Below, piece by piece: positions 12,285 to 24,000 of a DNA stretch of 64,000 nt. The DNA lies in assembly GCA_037013495.1 (NCBI GenBank), contig CM072810.1, positions 58,142,843 through 58,206,842 on the forward strand, in the 5' to 3' direction. The notes beneath the pieces are model-generated. The model had not been told where the DNA came from and did no database searches. It saw only the letters and a program-made list of their open reading frames with translations. The position numbers were made by a program, and so were the translations under genes. The stretch is from Hippophae tibetana. Taxonomy: Eukaryota > Streptophyta > Magnoliopsida > Rosales > Elaeagnaceae. Every line of letters begins with the position of its first letter. Position 1 is the first letter of the stretch.

Positions 12285-15200
12285 TTAAGGTTGCATTAGG
12301 TTTAGGGTTTTGTTCCGTATAATAGAAAACAATAGCCCTATGATGGAGGATGATTTGATAACTTTAGTGAAATTACTTTTTAGAAATATTGTTGCTTTTA
12401 TTCCTGTGGTTCTTGATTGAATGCTCCAATTCGACATATCAAAAGGAGTGATCATCTTTTTTGGCATCAGAAGGTTGGGGTATTATGGACTTGTTGATGG
12501 TGTTTTCGTCTGTGTATTTCGTTTCGTATTTATTTTTGAAACCATAGTCTCTTCTTCTTGATCTTTATTTCTATGTTCGATCAATCTTTGTTCTTCATAA
12601 ATAAAAGAGTAGGAAAAAGAAGATGGGTTATACTCTTCACGATATTAAAAAAAGAAAATTTGAGAAATAAGAGTTCCAACTTTAAACAGCCATAACTTTT
12701 GACTCGTATATCTAAATTACTATTATAATATATTAAGTTAGAGCTTGTAACGATTCCTATAATCTCAGCTATGTGGCAGAAGAACCTCATTTTTTGAACA
12801 AAAATTCTCCTTTTACATCACCTACCGAGGTCTTAATGTTTTTGTTCCATATAGACCCTTTTGTTTTGCTTTGGATTTTTTTGAATGCAACTATTACGAA
12901 TATTGAGGTGCCGACGAAAAGTGTGTTTAAAAATATTTTAAATATTTTCAATATCTAATAATTATTCTCATGACAATACAAATATACTCATTACGCTTCA
13001 CAATTTATTTTTTGGAACCTAAATTTGAAAGATTAATTTTCGAAGCCATTTATATATAGCGATTTTCTATTTTGGGGAATTGTTAAATTTAATGTATTAT
13101 TTTTATGCTTTTTTTCTTCACGGATGGATTATGCACATTACACAACTAAATAGCCATATTAAGGTTGCATTAGGTTTAGGGTTTTGTTCCGTATAATAGA
13201 AAACAGTAGCCCTATGATGGAGGATGATTTGATAACTTTAGTGAAATTACTTTTTAGAAATATTGTTGCTTTTATTCCTGTGGTTCTTGATTGAATGCTC
13301 CAATTCGACATATCAAAAGGAGTGATCATCTTTTTTGGCATCACAAGGTTGGGGTATTATGGACTTGTTGATGGTGTTTTCGTCTGTGTATTTCGTTTCG
13401 TATTTATTTTTGAAACCATAGTCTCTTCTTCTTGATCTTTATTTCTATGTTCGATCAATCTTTGTTCTTCATAAATAAAAGAGTAGGAAAAAGAAGATGG
13501 GTTATACTCTTGACAATATTAAAAAAAGAAAATTTGAGAAATAAGAGTTCCAACTTTAAACGGCCATAACTTTTGACTCGTATATCGAAATTACTATTAT
13601 AATATATCAAGTTAGAGCATGTAACGATTCCTATAATCTCAGCTATGTGGCAGAAGAACCTCATTTTTTGAACAAAAATTCTCTTTTTACATCACCTACC
13701 GTGGTCTTAATGATTTTGTTCCATATAGACCCTTTTGTTTTGCTTTGGATTTTTTTGAATGCAACTATTACGAATATTGAGGTGCCGACGAAAAGTGTGT
13801 TTAAAAATATTTTAAATATTTTCAATATCTAATAATTATTCTTATGACAATACAAATATACTCATTACGCTTCACAATTTATTTTTTGGAACCTAAATTT
13901 GAAAGATTAATTTTCGAAGCCATTTATGTATAGCGATTTTCTATTTTGGAGAATTGTTAAATTTAATGTATTATTTTTATGCTTTTTTTCTTCACGGATG
14001 GATTATGCACATTACACAATTAAATAGCCATATTAAGGTTGCATTAGGTTTAGGGTTTTGTTCCGTATAATAGAAAACAGTAGCCTTATGATGGAGGATG
14101 ATTTGATAACTTTAGTGAAATTAATTTTTAGAAATATTGTTGCTTTTATTCCTGTGGTTCTTGATTGAATGCTCCAATTCGACATATCAAAAGGAGTGAT
14201 CATTTTTTTTGGCATCAGAAGGTTGGGGTATTATGGACTTGTTGATGTTGTTTTCGTTTGTGTATTTCGTTTCGTATTTATTTTTGAAACCATAGTCTCT
14301 TCTTCTTGATCTTTATTTCTATGTTCGATCAATCTTTGTTCTTCATAAATAAAAGAGTAGGAAAAAGAAGATGGGTTATACTCTTCACGATATTAAAAAA
14401 AGAAAATTTGAGAAATAAGAGTTTCAACTTTAAACGGCCATAACTTTTGACTCGTATATCTAAATTACTATTATAATATATCAAGTTAGAGCTTGTAACG
14501 ATTCCTATAATCTCAGCTATGTGGCAGAAGAACCTCATTTTTTGAACAAAAATTCTCCTTTTACATCACCTACCGAGGTCTTAATGTTTTTGTTCCATAT
14601 AGACCCTTTTGTTTTGCTTTGGATTTTTTTGAATGCAACTATTACGAATATTGAGGTGCCGACGAAAAGTGTGTTTAAAAATATTTTAAATATTTTCAAT
14701 ATCTAATAATTATTCTCATGACAATACAAATATACTCATTACGCTTCACAATTTATTTTTTGGAACCTAAATTTGAAAGATTAATTTTCGAAGCCATTTA
14801 TATATAGCCATTTTCTATTTTGGAGAATTGTTAAATTTAATGTATTATTTTTATGCTTTTTTTCTTCACGGATGGATTATGCACATTACACAACTAAATA
14901 GCCATATTAAGGTTGCATTAGGTTTAGGGTTTTGTTCCGTATAATAGAAAACAATAGCCCTATGATGGAGGATGATTTGATAACTTTAGTGAAATTACTT
15001 TTTAGAAATATTGTTGCTTTTATTCCTGTGGTTCTTGATTGAATGCTCCAATTCGACATATCAAAAGGAGTGATCATCTTTTTTGGCATCAGAAGGTTGG
15101 GGTATTATGGACTTGTTGATGGTGTTTTCGTCTGTGTATTTCGTTTCGTATTTATTTTTGAAACCATAGTCTCTTCTTCTTGATCTTTATTTCTATGTTC

Positions 15201-17528
15201 GATCAATCTTTGTTCTTCATAAATAAAAGAGTAGGAAAAAGAAGATGGGTTATACTCTTCACGATATTAAAAAAAGAAAATTTGAGAAATAAGAGTTCCA
15301 ACTTTAAACAGCCATAACTTTTGACTCGTATATCTAAATTACTATTATAATATATTAAGTTAGAGCTTGTAACGATTCCTATAATCTCAGCTATGTGGCA
15401 GAAGAACCTCATTTTTTGAACAAAAATTCTCCTTTTACATCACCTACCGAGGTCTTAATGTTTTTGTTCCATATAGACCCTTTTGTTTTGCTTTGGATTT
15501 TTTTGAATGCAACTATTACGAATATTGAGGTGCCGACGAAAAGTGTGTTTAAAAATATTTTAAATATTTTCAATATCTAATAATTATTCTCATGACAATA
15601 CAAATATACTCATTACGCTTCACAATTTATTTTTTGGAACCTAAATTTGAAAGATTAATTTTCGAAGCCATTTATATATAGCGATTTTCTATTTTGGGGA
15701 ATTGTTAAATTTAATGTATTATTTTTATGCTTTTTTTCTTCACGGATGGATTATGCACATTACACAACTAAATAGCCATATTAAGGTTGCATTAGGTTTA
15801 GGGTTTTGTTCCGTATAATAGAAAACAGTAGCCCTATGATGGAGGATGATTTGATAACTTTAGTGAAATTACTTTTTAGAAATATTGTTGCTTTTATTCC
15901 TGTGGTTCTTGATTGAATGCTCCAATTCGACATATCAAAAGGAGTGATCATCTTTTTTGGCATCACAAGGTTGGGGTATTATGGACTTGTTGATGGTGTT
16001 TTCGTCTGTGTATTTCGTTTCGTATTTATTTTTGAAACCATAGTCTCTTCTTCTTGATCTTTATTTCTATGTTCGATCAATCTTTGTTCTTCATAAATAA
16101 AAGAGTAGGAAAAAGAAGATGGGTTATACTCTTGACAATATTAAAAAAAGAAAATTTGAGAAATAAGAGTTCCAACTTTAAACGGCCATAACTTTTGACT
16201 CGTATATCGAAATTACTATTATAATATATCAAGTTAGAGCATGTAACGATTCCTATAATCTCAGCTATGTGGCAGAAGAACCTCATTTTTTGAACAAAAA
16301 TTCTCTTTTTACATCACCTACCGTGGTCTTAATGATTTTGTTCCATATAGACCCTTTTGTTTTGCTTTGGATTTTTTTGAATGCAACTATTACGAATATT
16401 GAGGTGCCGACGAAAAGTGTGTTTAAAAATATTTTAAATATTTTCAATATCTAATAATTATTCTTATGACAATACAAATATACTCATTACGCTTCACAAT
16501 TTATTTTTTGGAACCTAAATTTGAAAGATTAATTTTCGAAGCCATTTATGTATAGCGATTTTCTATTTTGGAGAATTGTTAAATTTAATGTATTATTTTT
16601 ATGCTTTTTTTCTTCACGGATGGATTATGCACATTACACAATTAAATAGCCATATTAAGGTTGCATTAGGTTTAGGGTTTTGTTCCGTATAATAGAAAAC
16701 AGTAGCCTTATGATGGAGGATGATTTGATAACTTTAGTGAAATTAATTTTTAGAAATATTGTTGCTTTTATTCCTGTGGTTCTTGATTGAATGCTCCAAT
16801 TCGACATATCAAAAGGAGTGATCATTTTTTTTGGCATCAGAAGGTTGGGGTATTATGGACTTGTTGATGTTGTTTTCGTTTGTGTATTTCGTTTCGTATT
16901 TATTTTTGAAACCATAGTCTCTTCTTCTTGATCTTTATTTCTATGTTCGATCAATCTTTGTTCTTCATAAATAAAAGAGTAGGAAAAAGAAGATGGGTTA
17001 TACTCTTCACGATATTAAAAAAAGAAAATTTGAGAAATAAGAGTTTCAACTTTAAACGGCCATAACTTTTGACTCGTATATCTAAATTACTATTATAATA
17101 TATCAAGTTAGAGCTTGTAACGATTCCTATAATCTCAGCTATGTGGCAGAAGAACCTCATTTTTTGAACAAAAATTCTCCTCTTACATCACCTACCGAGG
17201 TCTTAATGTTTTTGTTCCATATAGACCCTTTTGTTTTGCTTTGGATTTTTTTGAATGCAACTATTACGAATATTGAGGTGCCGACGAAAAGTGTGTTTAA
17301 AAATATTTTAAATATTTTCAATATCTAATAATTATTCTCATGACAATACAAATATACTCATTACGCTTCACAATTTATTTTTTGGAACCTAAATTTGAAA
17401 GATTAATTTTCGAAGCCATTTATATATAGCCATTTTCTATTTTGGAGAATTGTTAAATTTAATGTATTATTTTTATGCTTTTTTTCTTCACGGATGGATT
17501 ATGCACATTACACAACTAAATAGCCATA
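12285..17528. repeat. Trimeric higher-order repeat, two near-identical copies (2622 bp)
   Basis: M14-M16 (12285-14906) and M17-M19 (14907-17528) each span exactly 2622 bp. M14 and M17 share 'caatagccct', 'gatggtgtt', 'aaacagcc' and 'tatattaagttag'. M15 and M18 share 'cagtagccct', 'ggcatcacaagg' and 'cttgacaat'. M16 and M19 share 'caattaaatagcc', 'aaattaattttt', 'cgtttgtg' and 'tatagccatttt'. By eye the only clear difference between the copies is 'ctccttttac' (14557 region) against 'ctcctcttac' (17179 region). This implies a very recent duplication. Confidence 0.93.
15781..16654. repeat. Representative 874-bp monomer (M18) with internal landmarks
   Basis: This copy has the modal length and no unusual indels, so it serves as a map of the unit. 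A single TTTAGGG lies at 15797-15803 and a palindromic TGATCA at 15945-15950. A pyrimidine-rich run (tctcttcttcttg...) covers about 16044-16069, and a purine-rich run (aaaagagtaggaaaaagaag...) about 16099-16123. The module GGCCATAACTTTTGACTCG is at 16184-16202 and is followed by an AT-rich 'attataatatatc' stretch. A very AT-rich patch with the perfect palindrome AAAATATTTT lies at about 16424-16450, and a T-run before 'cttcacgg' at about 16601-16617. Short open frames exist on both strands (+ 16269-16454; - 15781-15966 and 16077-16286), but they overlap antisense and are broken in other copies. I see no internal short-period tandem repeat. The start point is arbitrary because the array is periodic. 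Confidence 0.95.
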
Positions 17529-19490
17529 TTAAGGTTGCATTAGGTTTAGGGTTTTGTTCCGTATAATAGAAAACAGTAGCCTTATGATGGAGGATGATTT
17601 GATAACTTTAGTGAAATTACTTTTTAGAAATATTGTTGCTTTTATTCCTGTGGTTCTTGATTGAATGCTCCAATTCGACATATCAAAAGGAGTGATCATC
17701 TTTTTTGGCATCACAAGGTTGGGGTATTATGGACTTGTTGATGTTGTTTTCGTCTGTGTATTTCGTTTCGTATTTATTTTTGAAACCATAGTCTCTTCTT
17801 CTTGATCTTTATTTCTATGTTCGATTAATCTTTGTTCTTCATAAATAAAAGAGTAGGAAAAAGAAGATGGGTTATACTCTTGACAATATTAAAAAAAGAA
17901 AATTTGAGAAATAAGAGTTCCAACTTTAAACGGCCATAAGTTTTGACTCGTATATCGAAATTACTATTATAATATATCAAGTTAGAGCATGTAACGATTC
18001 CTATAATCTCAGCTATGTGGCAGAAGAACCTCATTTTTTGAACAAAAATTCTCTTTTTACATCACCTACCGTGGTCTTAATGATTTTGTTCCATATAGAC
18101 CCTTTTGTTTTGCTTTGGATTTTTTTGAATGCAACTATTACGAATATTGAGGTGCCGACGAAAAGTGTGTTTAAAAATATTTTAAATATTTTCAATATCT
18201 AATAATTATTCTTATGACAATACAAATATACTCATTACGCTTCACAATTTATTTTTTGGAACCTAAATTTGAAAGATTAATTTTCGAAGCATTTATGTAT
18301 AGCGATTTTCTATTTTGGAGAATTGTTAAATTTAATGTATTATTTTTATGCTTTTTTTCTTCACGGATGGATTATGCACATTACACAACTAAATAGCCAT
18401 ATTAAGGTTGCATTAGGTTTAGGGTTTTGTTCCGTATAATAGAAAACAGTAGCCTTATGATGGAGGATGATTTGATAACTTTAGTGAAATTACTTTTTAG
18501 AAATATTGTTGCTTTTATTCCTGTGGTTCTTGATTGAATGCTACAATTCGACATTCCAAAAGGAGTGATCATCTTTTTTTGCATCACAAGTTTGGGGTAT
18601 TATGGACTTGTTGATGTTGTTTCGTCTGTGTATTTCGTTTCGTATTTATTTTTGAAACCATAGTCTCTTCTTCTTGATCTTTATTTCTATGTTCGATCAA
18701 TCTTTGTTCTTCATAAATAAAAGAGTAGGAAAAAGAAGATGGGTTATACTCTTCACGATATTAAAAAAAGAAAATTTGAGAAATAAGAGTTCCAACTTTA
18801 AACGGCCATAACTTTTGACTCGTATATCTAAATTACTATTATAATATATCAAGTTAGAGCTTGTAACGATACCTATAATCTCAGCTATGTGGCAGAAGAA
18901 CCTCATTTTTTGAACAAAAATTCTCCTTTTACATCACCTACCGAGGTCTTAATGTTTTTGTTCCATATAGACCCTTTTGTTTTGCTTTGGATTTTTTTGA
19001 ATGCAACTATTACGAATATTGAGGTGCCGACGAAAAGTGTGTTTAAAAATATTTTAAATATTTTCAATATCTAATAATTATTCTCATGACAATACAAATA
19101 TACTCATTACGCTTCACAATTTATTTTTGGAACCTAAATTTGAAAGATTAATTTTCGAAGCCATTTATGTATAGCGATTTTCTATTTTGGAGAATTGTTA
19201 AATTTAATGTATTATTTTTATGCTTTTTTTCTTCACGGATGGATTATGCACATTACACAACTAAATAGCCATATTAAGGTTGCATTAGGTTTAGGGTTTT
19301 GTTCCGTATAATAGAAAACAGTAGCCTTATGATGGAGGATGATTTGATAACTTTAGTGAAATTACTTTTTAGAAATATTGTTGCTTTTATTCCTGTGGTT
19401 CTTGATTGAATGCTCCAATTCGACATATCAAAAGGAGTGATCATCTTTTTTGGCATCACAAGGTTGGGGTATTATGGACTTGTTGATGTT
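16655..19490. repeat. Upstream copy of a ~2.8-kb tract repeated 9.6 kb away
   Basis: M19-M21 and the start of M22 match M30-M32 and the start of M33 at a distance of 9607-9608 bp, 11 monomers. Shared rare markers are 'ccataagttttg' (17934 and 27541) and the shortened T-run in 'atttatttttggaacc' (about 19120 and 28727). Both copies also have the same order of variant classes. The match fades in M22 against M33 ('ttgttgatg..cgtttgtg' against 'ttgttaatg..cgtctgtg'). Confidence 0.8.
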
Positions 19491-21020
19491 GTTTTCGTTT
19501 GTGTATTTCGTTTCGTATTTATTTTTGAAACCATAGTCTCTTCTTCTTGATCTTTATTTCTATGTTCGATCAATCTTTGTTCTTCATAAATAAAAGAGTA
19601 GGAAAAAGAAGATGGGTTATACTCTTCACGATATTAAAAAAAGAAAATTTGAGAAATAAGAGTTTCAACTTTAAACGGCCATAGCTTTTGACTCGTATAT
19701 CTAAATTACTATTATAATATATCAAGTTAGAGCTTGTAACGATTCCTATAATCTCAGCTATGTGGCAGAAGAACCTCATTTTTTGAACAAAAATTCTCCT
19801 TTTACATCACCTACCGAGGTCTTAATGTTTTTGTTCCATATAGACCCTTTTGTTTTGCTTTGGATTTTTTTGAATGCAACTATTACGAATATTGAGGTGC
19901 CGACGAAAAGTGTGTTTAAAAATATTTTAAATATTTTCAATATCTAATAATTATTCTCATGACAATACAAATATACTCATTACGCTTCACAATTTATTTT
20001 TTGGAACTCAAATTTGAAAGATTAATTTTCGAAGCCATTTATATATAGCCATTTTCTATTTTGGAGAATTGTTAAATTTAATGTATTATTTTTATGCTTT
20101 TTTTCTTCACGGATGGATTATGCACATTACACAACTAAATAGCCATATTAAGGTTGCATTAGGTTTAGGGTTTTGTTCCGTATAATAGAAAACAGTAGCC
20201 CTATGATGGAGGATGATTTGATAACTTTAGTGAAATTACTTTTTAGAAATATTGTTGCTTTTATTCCGTGGTTCTTGATTGAATGCTCCAATTCGACATA
20301 TCAAAAGGAGTGATCATCTTTTTTGGCATCACAAGGTTGGGGTATTATGGACTTGTTGATGGTGTTTTCGTCTGTGTATTTCGTTTCGTATTTATTTTTG
20401 AAACCATAGTCTCTTCTTCTTGATCTTTATTTCTATGTTCGATCAATCTTTGTTCTTCATAAATAAAAGAGTAGGAAAAAGAAGATGGGTTATACTCTTG
20501 ACAATATTAAAAAAAGAAAATTTGAGAAATAAGAGTTCCATCTTTAAACGGCCATAACTTTTGACTCGTATATCGAAATTACTATTATAATATATCAAGT
20601 TAGAGCATGTAACGATTCCTATAATCTCAGCTATGTGGCAGAAGAACCTCATTTTTTGAACAAAAATTCTCTTTTTACATCACCTACCGTGGTCTTAATG
20701 ATTTTGTTCCATATAGACCCTTTTGTTTTGCTTTGGATTTTTTTGAATGCAACTATTACGAATATTGAGGTGCCGACGAAAAGTGTGTTTAAAAATATTT
20801 TAAATATTTTCAATATCTAATAATTATTCTTATGACAATACAAATATACTCATTACGCTTCACAATTTATTTTTTGGAACCTAAATTTGAAAGATTAATT
20901 TTCGAAGCCATTTATGTATAGCGATTTTCTATTTTGGAGAATTGTTAAATTTAATGTATTATTTTTATGCTTTTTTTCTTCACGGATGGATTATGCACAT
21001 TACACAATTAAATAGCCATA
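17529..21020. repeat. Mixed monomers M20-M23
   Basis: M20 has 'cgattaatc' and 'ccataagttttg'. M21 carries the ctacaattcgacattcc block and a T-run one base short in 'tttatttttggaacc'. M22 mixes 'ggcatcacaagg' with 'cgtttgtg' and 'gtttcaac', and has the private 'ggaactcaaatt'. M23 resembles M15 and M18 ('gccctatg', 'gatggtg') with private changes 'ttattccgtgg' and 'ccatctttaaac'. M20 and M21 recur near 27-29 kb. Confidence 0.88.
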
Positions 21021-24000
21021 TTAAGGTTGCATTAGGTTTAGGGTTTTGTTCCGTATAATAGAAAACAGTAGCCTTATGATGGAGGATGATTTGATAACTT
21101 TAGTGAAATTAATTTTTAGAAATATTGTTGCTTTTATTCCTGTGGTTCTTGATTGAATGCTCCAATTCGACATATCAAAAGGAGTGATCATTTTTTTTGG
21201 CATCAGAAGGTTGGGGTATTATGGACTTGTTGATGTTGTTTTCGTTTGTGTATTTCGTTTCGTATTTATTTTTGAAACCATAGTCTCTTCTTCTTGATCT
21301 TTATTTCTATGTTCGATCAATCTTTGTTCTTCATAAATAAAAGAGTAGGAAAAAGAAGATGGGTTATACTCTTCACGATATTAAAAAAAGAAAATTTGAG
21401 AAATAAGAGTTTCAACTTTAAACGGCCATAACTTTTGACTCGTATATCTAAATTACTATTATAATATATCAAGTTAGAGCTTGTAACGATTCCTATAATC
21501 TCAGCTATGTGGCAGAAGAACCTCATTTTTTGAACAAAAATTCTCCTTTTACATCACCTACCGAGGTCTTAATGTTTTTGTTCCATATAGACCCTTTTGT
21601 TTTGCTTTGGATTTTTTTGAATGCAACTATTACGAATATTGAGGTGCCGACGAAAAGTGTGTTTAAAAATATTTTAAATATTTTCAATATCTAATAATTA
21701 TTCTCATGACAATACAAATATACTCATTACGCTTCACAATTTATTTTTTGGAACCTAAATTTGAAAGATTAATTTTCGAAGCCATTTATATATAGCCATT
21801 TTCTATTTTGGAGAATTGTTAAATTTAATGTATTATTTTTATGCTTTTTTTCTTCACGGATGGATTATGCACATTACACAACTAAATAGCCATATTAAGG
21901 TTGCATTAGGTTTAGGGTTTTGTTCCGTATAATAGAAAACAGTAGCCTTATGATGGAGGATGATTTGATAACTTTAGTGAAATTACTTTTTAGAAATATT
22001 GTTGCTTTTATTCCTGTGGTTCTTGATTGAATGCTCCAATTCGACATATCAAAAGGAGTGATCATCTTTTTTGGCATCACAAGGTTGGGGTATTATGGAC
22101 TTGTTGATGTTGTTTCGTCTGTGTATTTCGTTTCGTATTTATTTTTGAAACCATAGTCTCTTCTTCTTGATCTTTATTTCTATGTTCGATCAATCTTTGT
22201 TCTTCATAAATAAAAGAGTAGGAAAAAGAAGATGGGTTATACTCTTGAGAATATTAAAAAAAGAAAATTTGAGAAATAAGAGTTCCAACTTTAAACGGCC
22301 ATAACTTTTGACTCGTATATCGAAATTACTATTATAATATATCAAGTTAGAGCATGTAACGATTCCTATAATCTCAGCTATGTGGCAGAAGAACCTCATT
22401 TTTTGAACAAAAATTCTCTTTTTACATCACCTACCGTGGTCTTAATGATTTTGTTCCATATAGACCCTTTTGTTTTGCTTTGGATTTTTTTGAATGCAAC
22501 TATTACGAATATTGAGGTGCCGACGAAAAGTGTGTTTAAAAATATTTTAAATATTTTCAATATCTAATAATTATTCTTATGACAATACAAATATACTCAT
22601 TACGCTTCACAATTTATTTTTTGGAACCTAAATTTGAAAGATTAATTTTCGAAGCCATTTATGTATAGCGATTTTCTATTTTGGAGAATTGTTAAATTTA
22701 ATGTATTATTTTTATGCTTTTTTTCTTCACGGATGGATTATGCACATTACACAATTAAATAGCCATATTAAGGTTGCATTAGGTTTAGGGTTTTGTTCCG
22801 TATAATAGAAAACAGTAGCCTTATGATGGAGGATGATTTGATAACTTTAGTGAAATTAATTTTTAGAAATATTGTTGCTTTTATTCCTGTGGTTCTTGAT
22901 TGAATGCTCCAATTCGACATATCAAAAGGAGTGATCATTTTTTTTGGCATCAGAAGGTTGGGGTATTATGGACTTGTTGATGTTGTTTTCGTTTGTGTAT
23001 TTCGTTTCGTATTTATTTTTGAAACCATAGTCTCTTCTTCTTGATCTTTATTTCTATGTTCGATCAATCTTTGTTCTTCATAAATAAAAGAGTAGGAAAA
23101 AGAAGATGGGTTATACTCTTCACGATATTAAAAAAAGAAAATTTGAGAAATAAGAGTTTCAACTTTAAACGGCCATAACTTTTGACTCGTATATCTAAAT
23201 TACTATTATAATATATCAAGTTAGAGCTTGTAACGATTCCTATAATCTCAGCTATGTGGCAGAAGAACCTCATTTTTTGAACAAAAATTCTCCTTTTACA
23301 TCACCTACCGAGGTCTTAATGTTTTTGTTCCATATAGACCCTTTTGTTTTGCTTTGGATTTTTTTGAATGCAACTATTACGAATATTGAGGTGCCGACGA
23401 AAAGTGTGTTTAAAAATATTTTAAATATTTTCAATATCTAATAATTATTCTCATGACAATACAAATATACTCATTACGCTTCACAATTTATTTTTTGGAA
23501 CCTAAATTTGAAAGATTAATTTTCGAAGCCATTTATATATAGCCATTTTCTATTTTGGAGAATTGTTAAATTTAATGTATTATTTTTATGCTTTTTTTCT
23601 TCACGGATGGATTATGCACATTACACAACTAAATAGCCATATTAAGGTTGCATTAGGTTTAGGGTTTTGTTCCGTATAATAGAAAACAGTAGCCTTATGA
23701 TGGAGGATGATTTGATAACTTTAGTGAAATTACTTTTTAGAAATATTGTTGCTTTTATTCCTGTGGTTCTTGATTGAATGCTCCAATTCGACATATCAAA
23801 AGGAGTGATCATCTTTTTTGGCATCACAAGGTTGGGGTATTATGGACTTGTTGATGTTGTTTCGTCTGTGTATTTCGTTTCGTATTTATTTTTGAAACCA
23901 TAGTCTCTTCTTCTTGATCTTTATTTCTATGTTCGATCAATCTTTGTTCTTCATAAATAAAAGAGTAGGAAAAAGAAGATGGGTTATACTCTTGAGAATA

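Noticed and set aside
15813-15821. 'gtataatag' as a promoter -10 or TATA element
   Set aside because: It is expected by chance in AT-rich DNA, and no gene, -35 partner or consistent downstream frame accompanies it.
16090-16130. LTR retrotransposon with polypurine tract and LTR starting at 'tggg'
   Set aside because: The purine run is suggestive, but there are no paired LTRs other than the satellite periodicity itself, no primer-binding site I can identify and no gag-pol coding. Kept only as an origin hypothesis.
15801-16130. Ancient internal subrepeats around three 'tttgttc..ata' motifs within the unit
   Set aside because: 'ttttgttccgtataatag', 'ctttgttcttcataaata' and 'ttttgttccatatagac' look related, but spacings are unequal and the similarity is short in T-rich DNA. 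A self dot-plot of one monomer would be needed.
16077-16286. Recurrent - strand open frames of about 69 codons (MRFFCHIAE...) and 60-61 codons (M(M)PKKMITPF...)
   Set aside because: They are short, lie antisense to or overlap other frames in the same unit, are lost in several copies by single-base changes, and have no recognisable domain or gene context. They are best explained as by-products of the satellite.
16269-16454. Recurrent + strand open frame of about 61 codons (starts MAEEPHF..., ends NIFNI) present in many monomers
   Set aside because: It recurs because the DNA recurs. It is broken by frameshifts (M2, M5, the aberrant M1) and stops ('tacataacctacc' in M48 and M54). It overlaps an antisense frame, its composition reflects AT-rich DNA, and I recognise no domain.
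15781-16654. CENP-B box
   Set aside because: I looked for the TTCG....A..CGGG pattern on both strands of the unit. TTCG occurs, but I see no CGGG at the required spacing.
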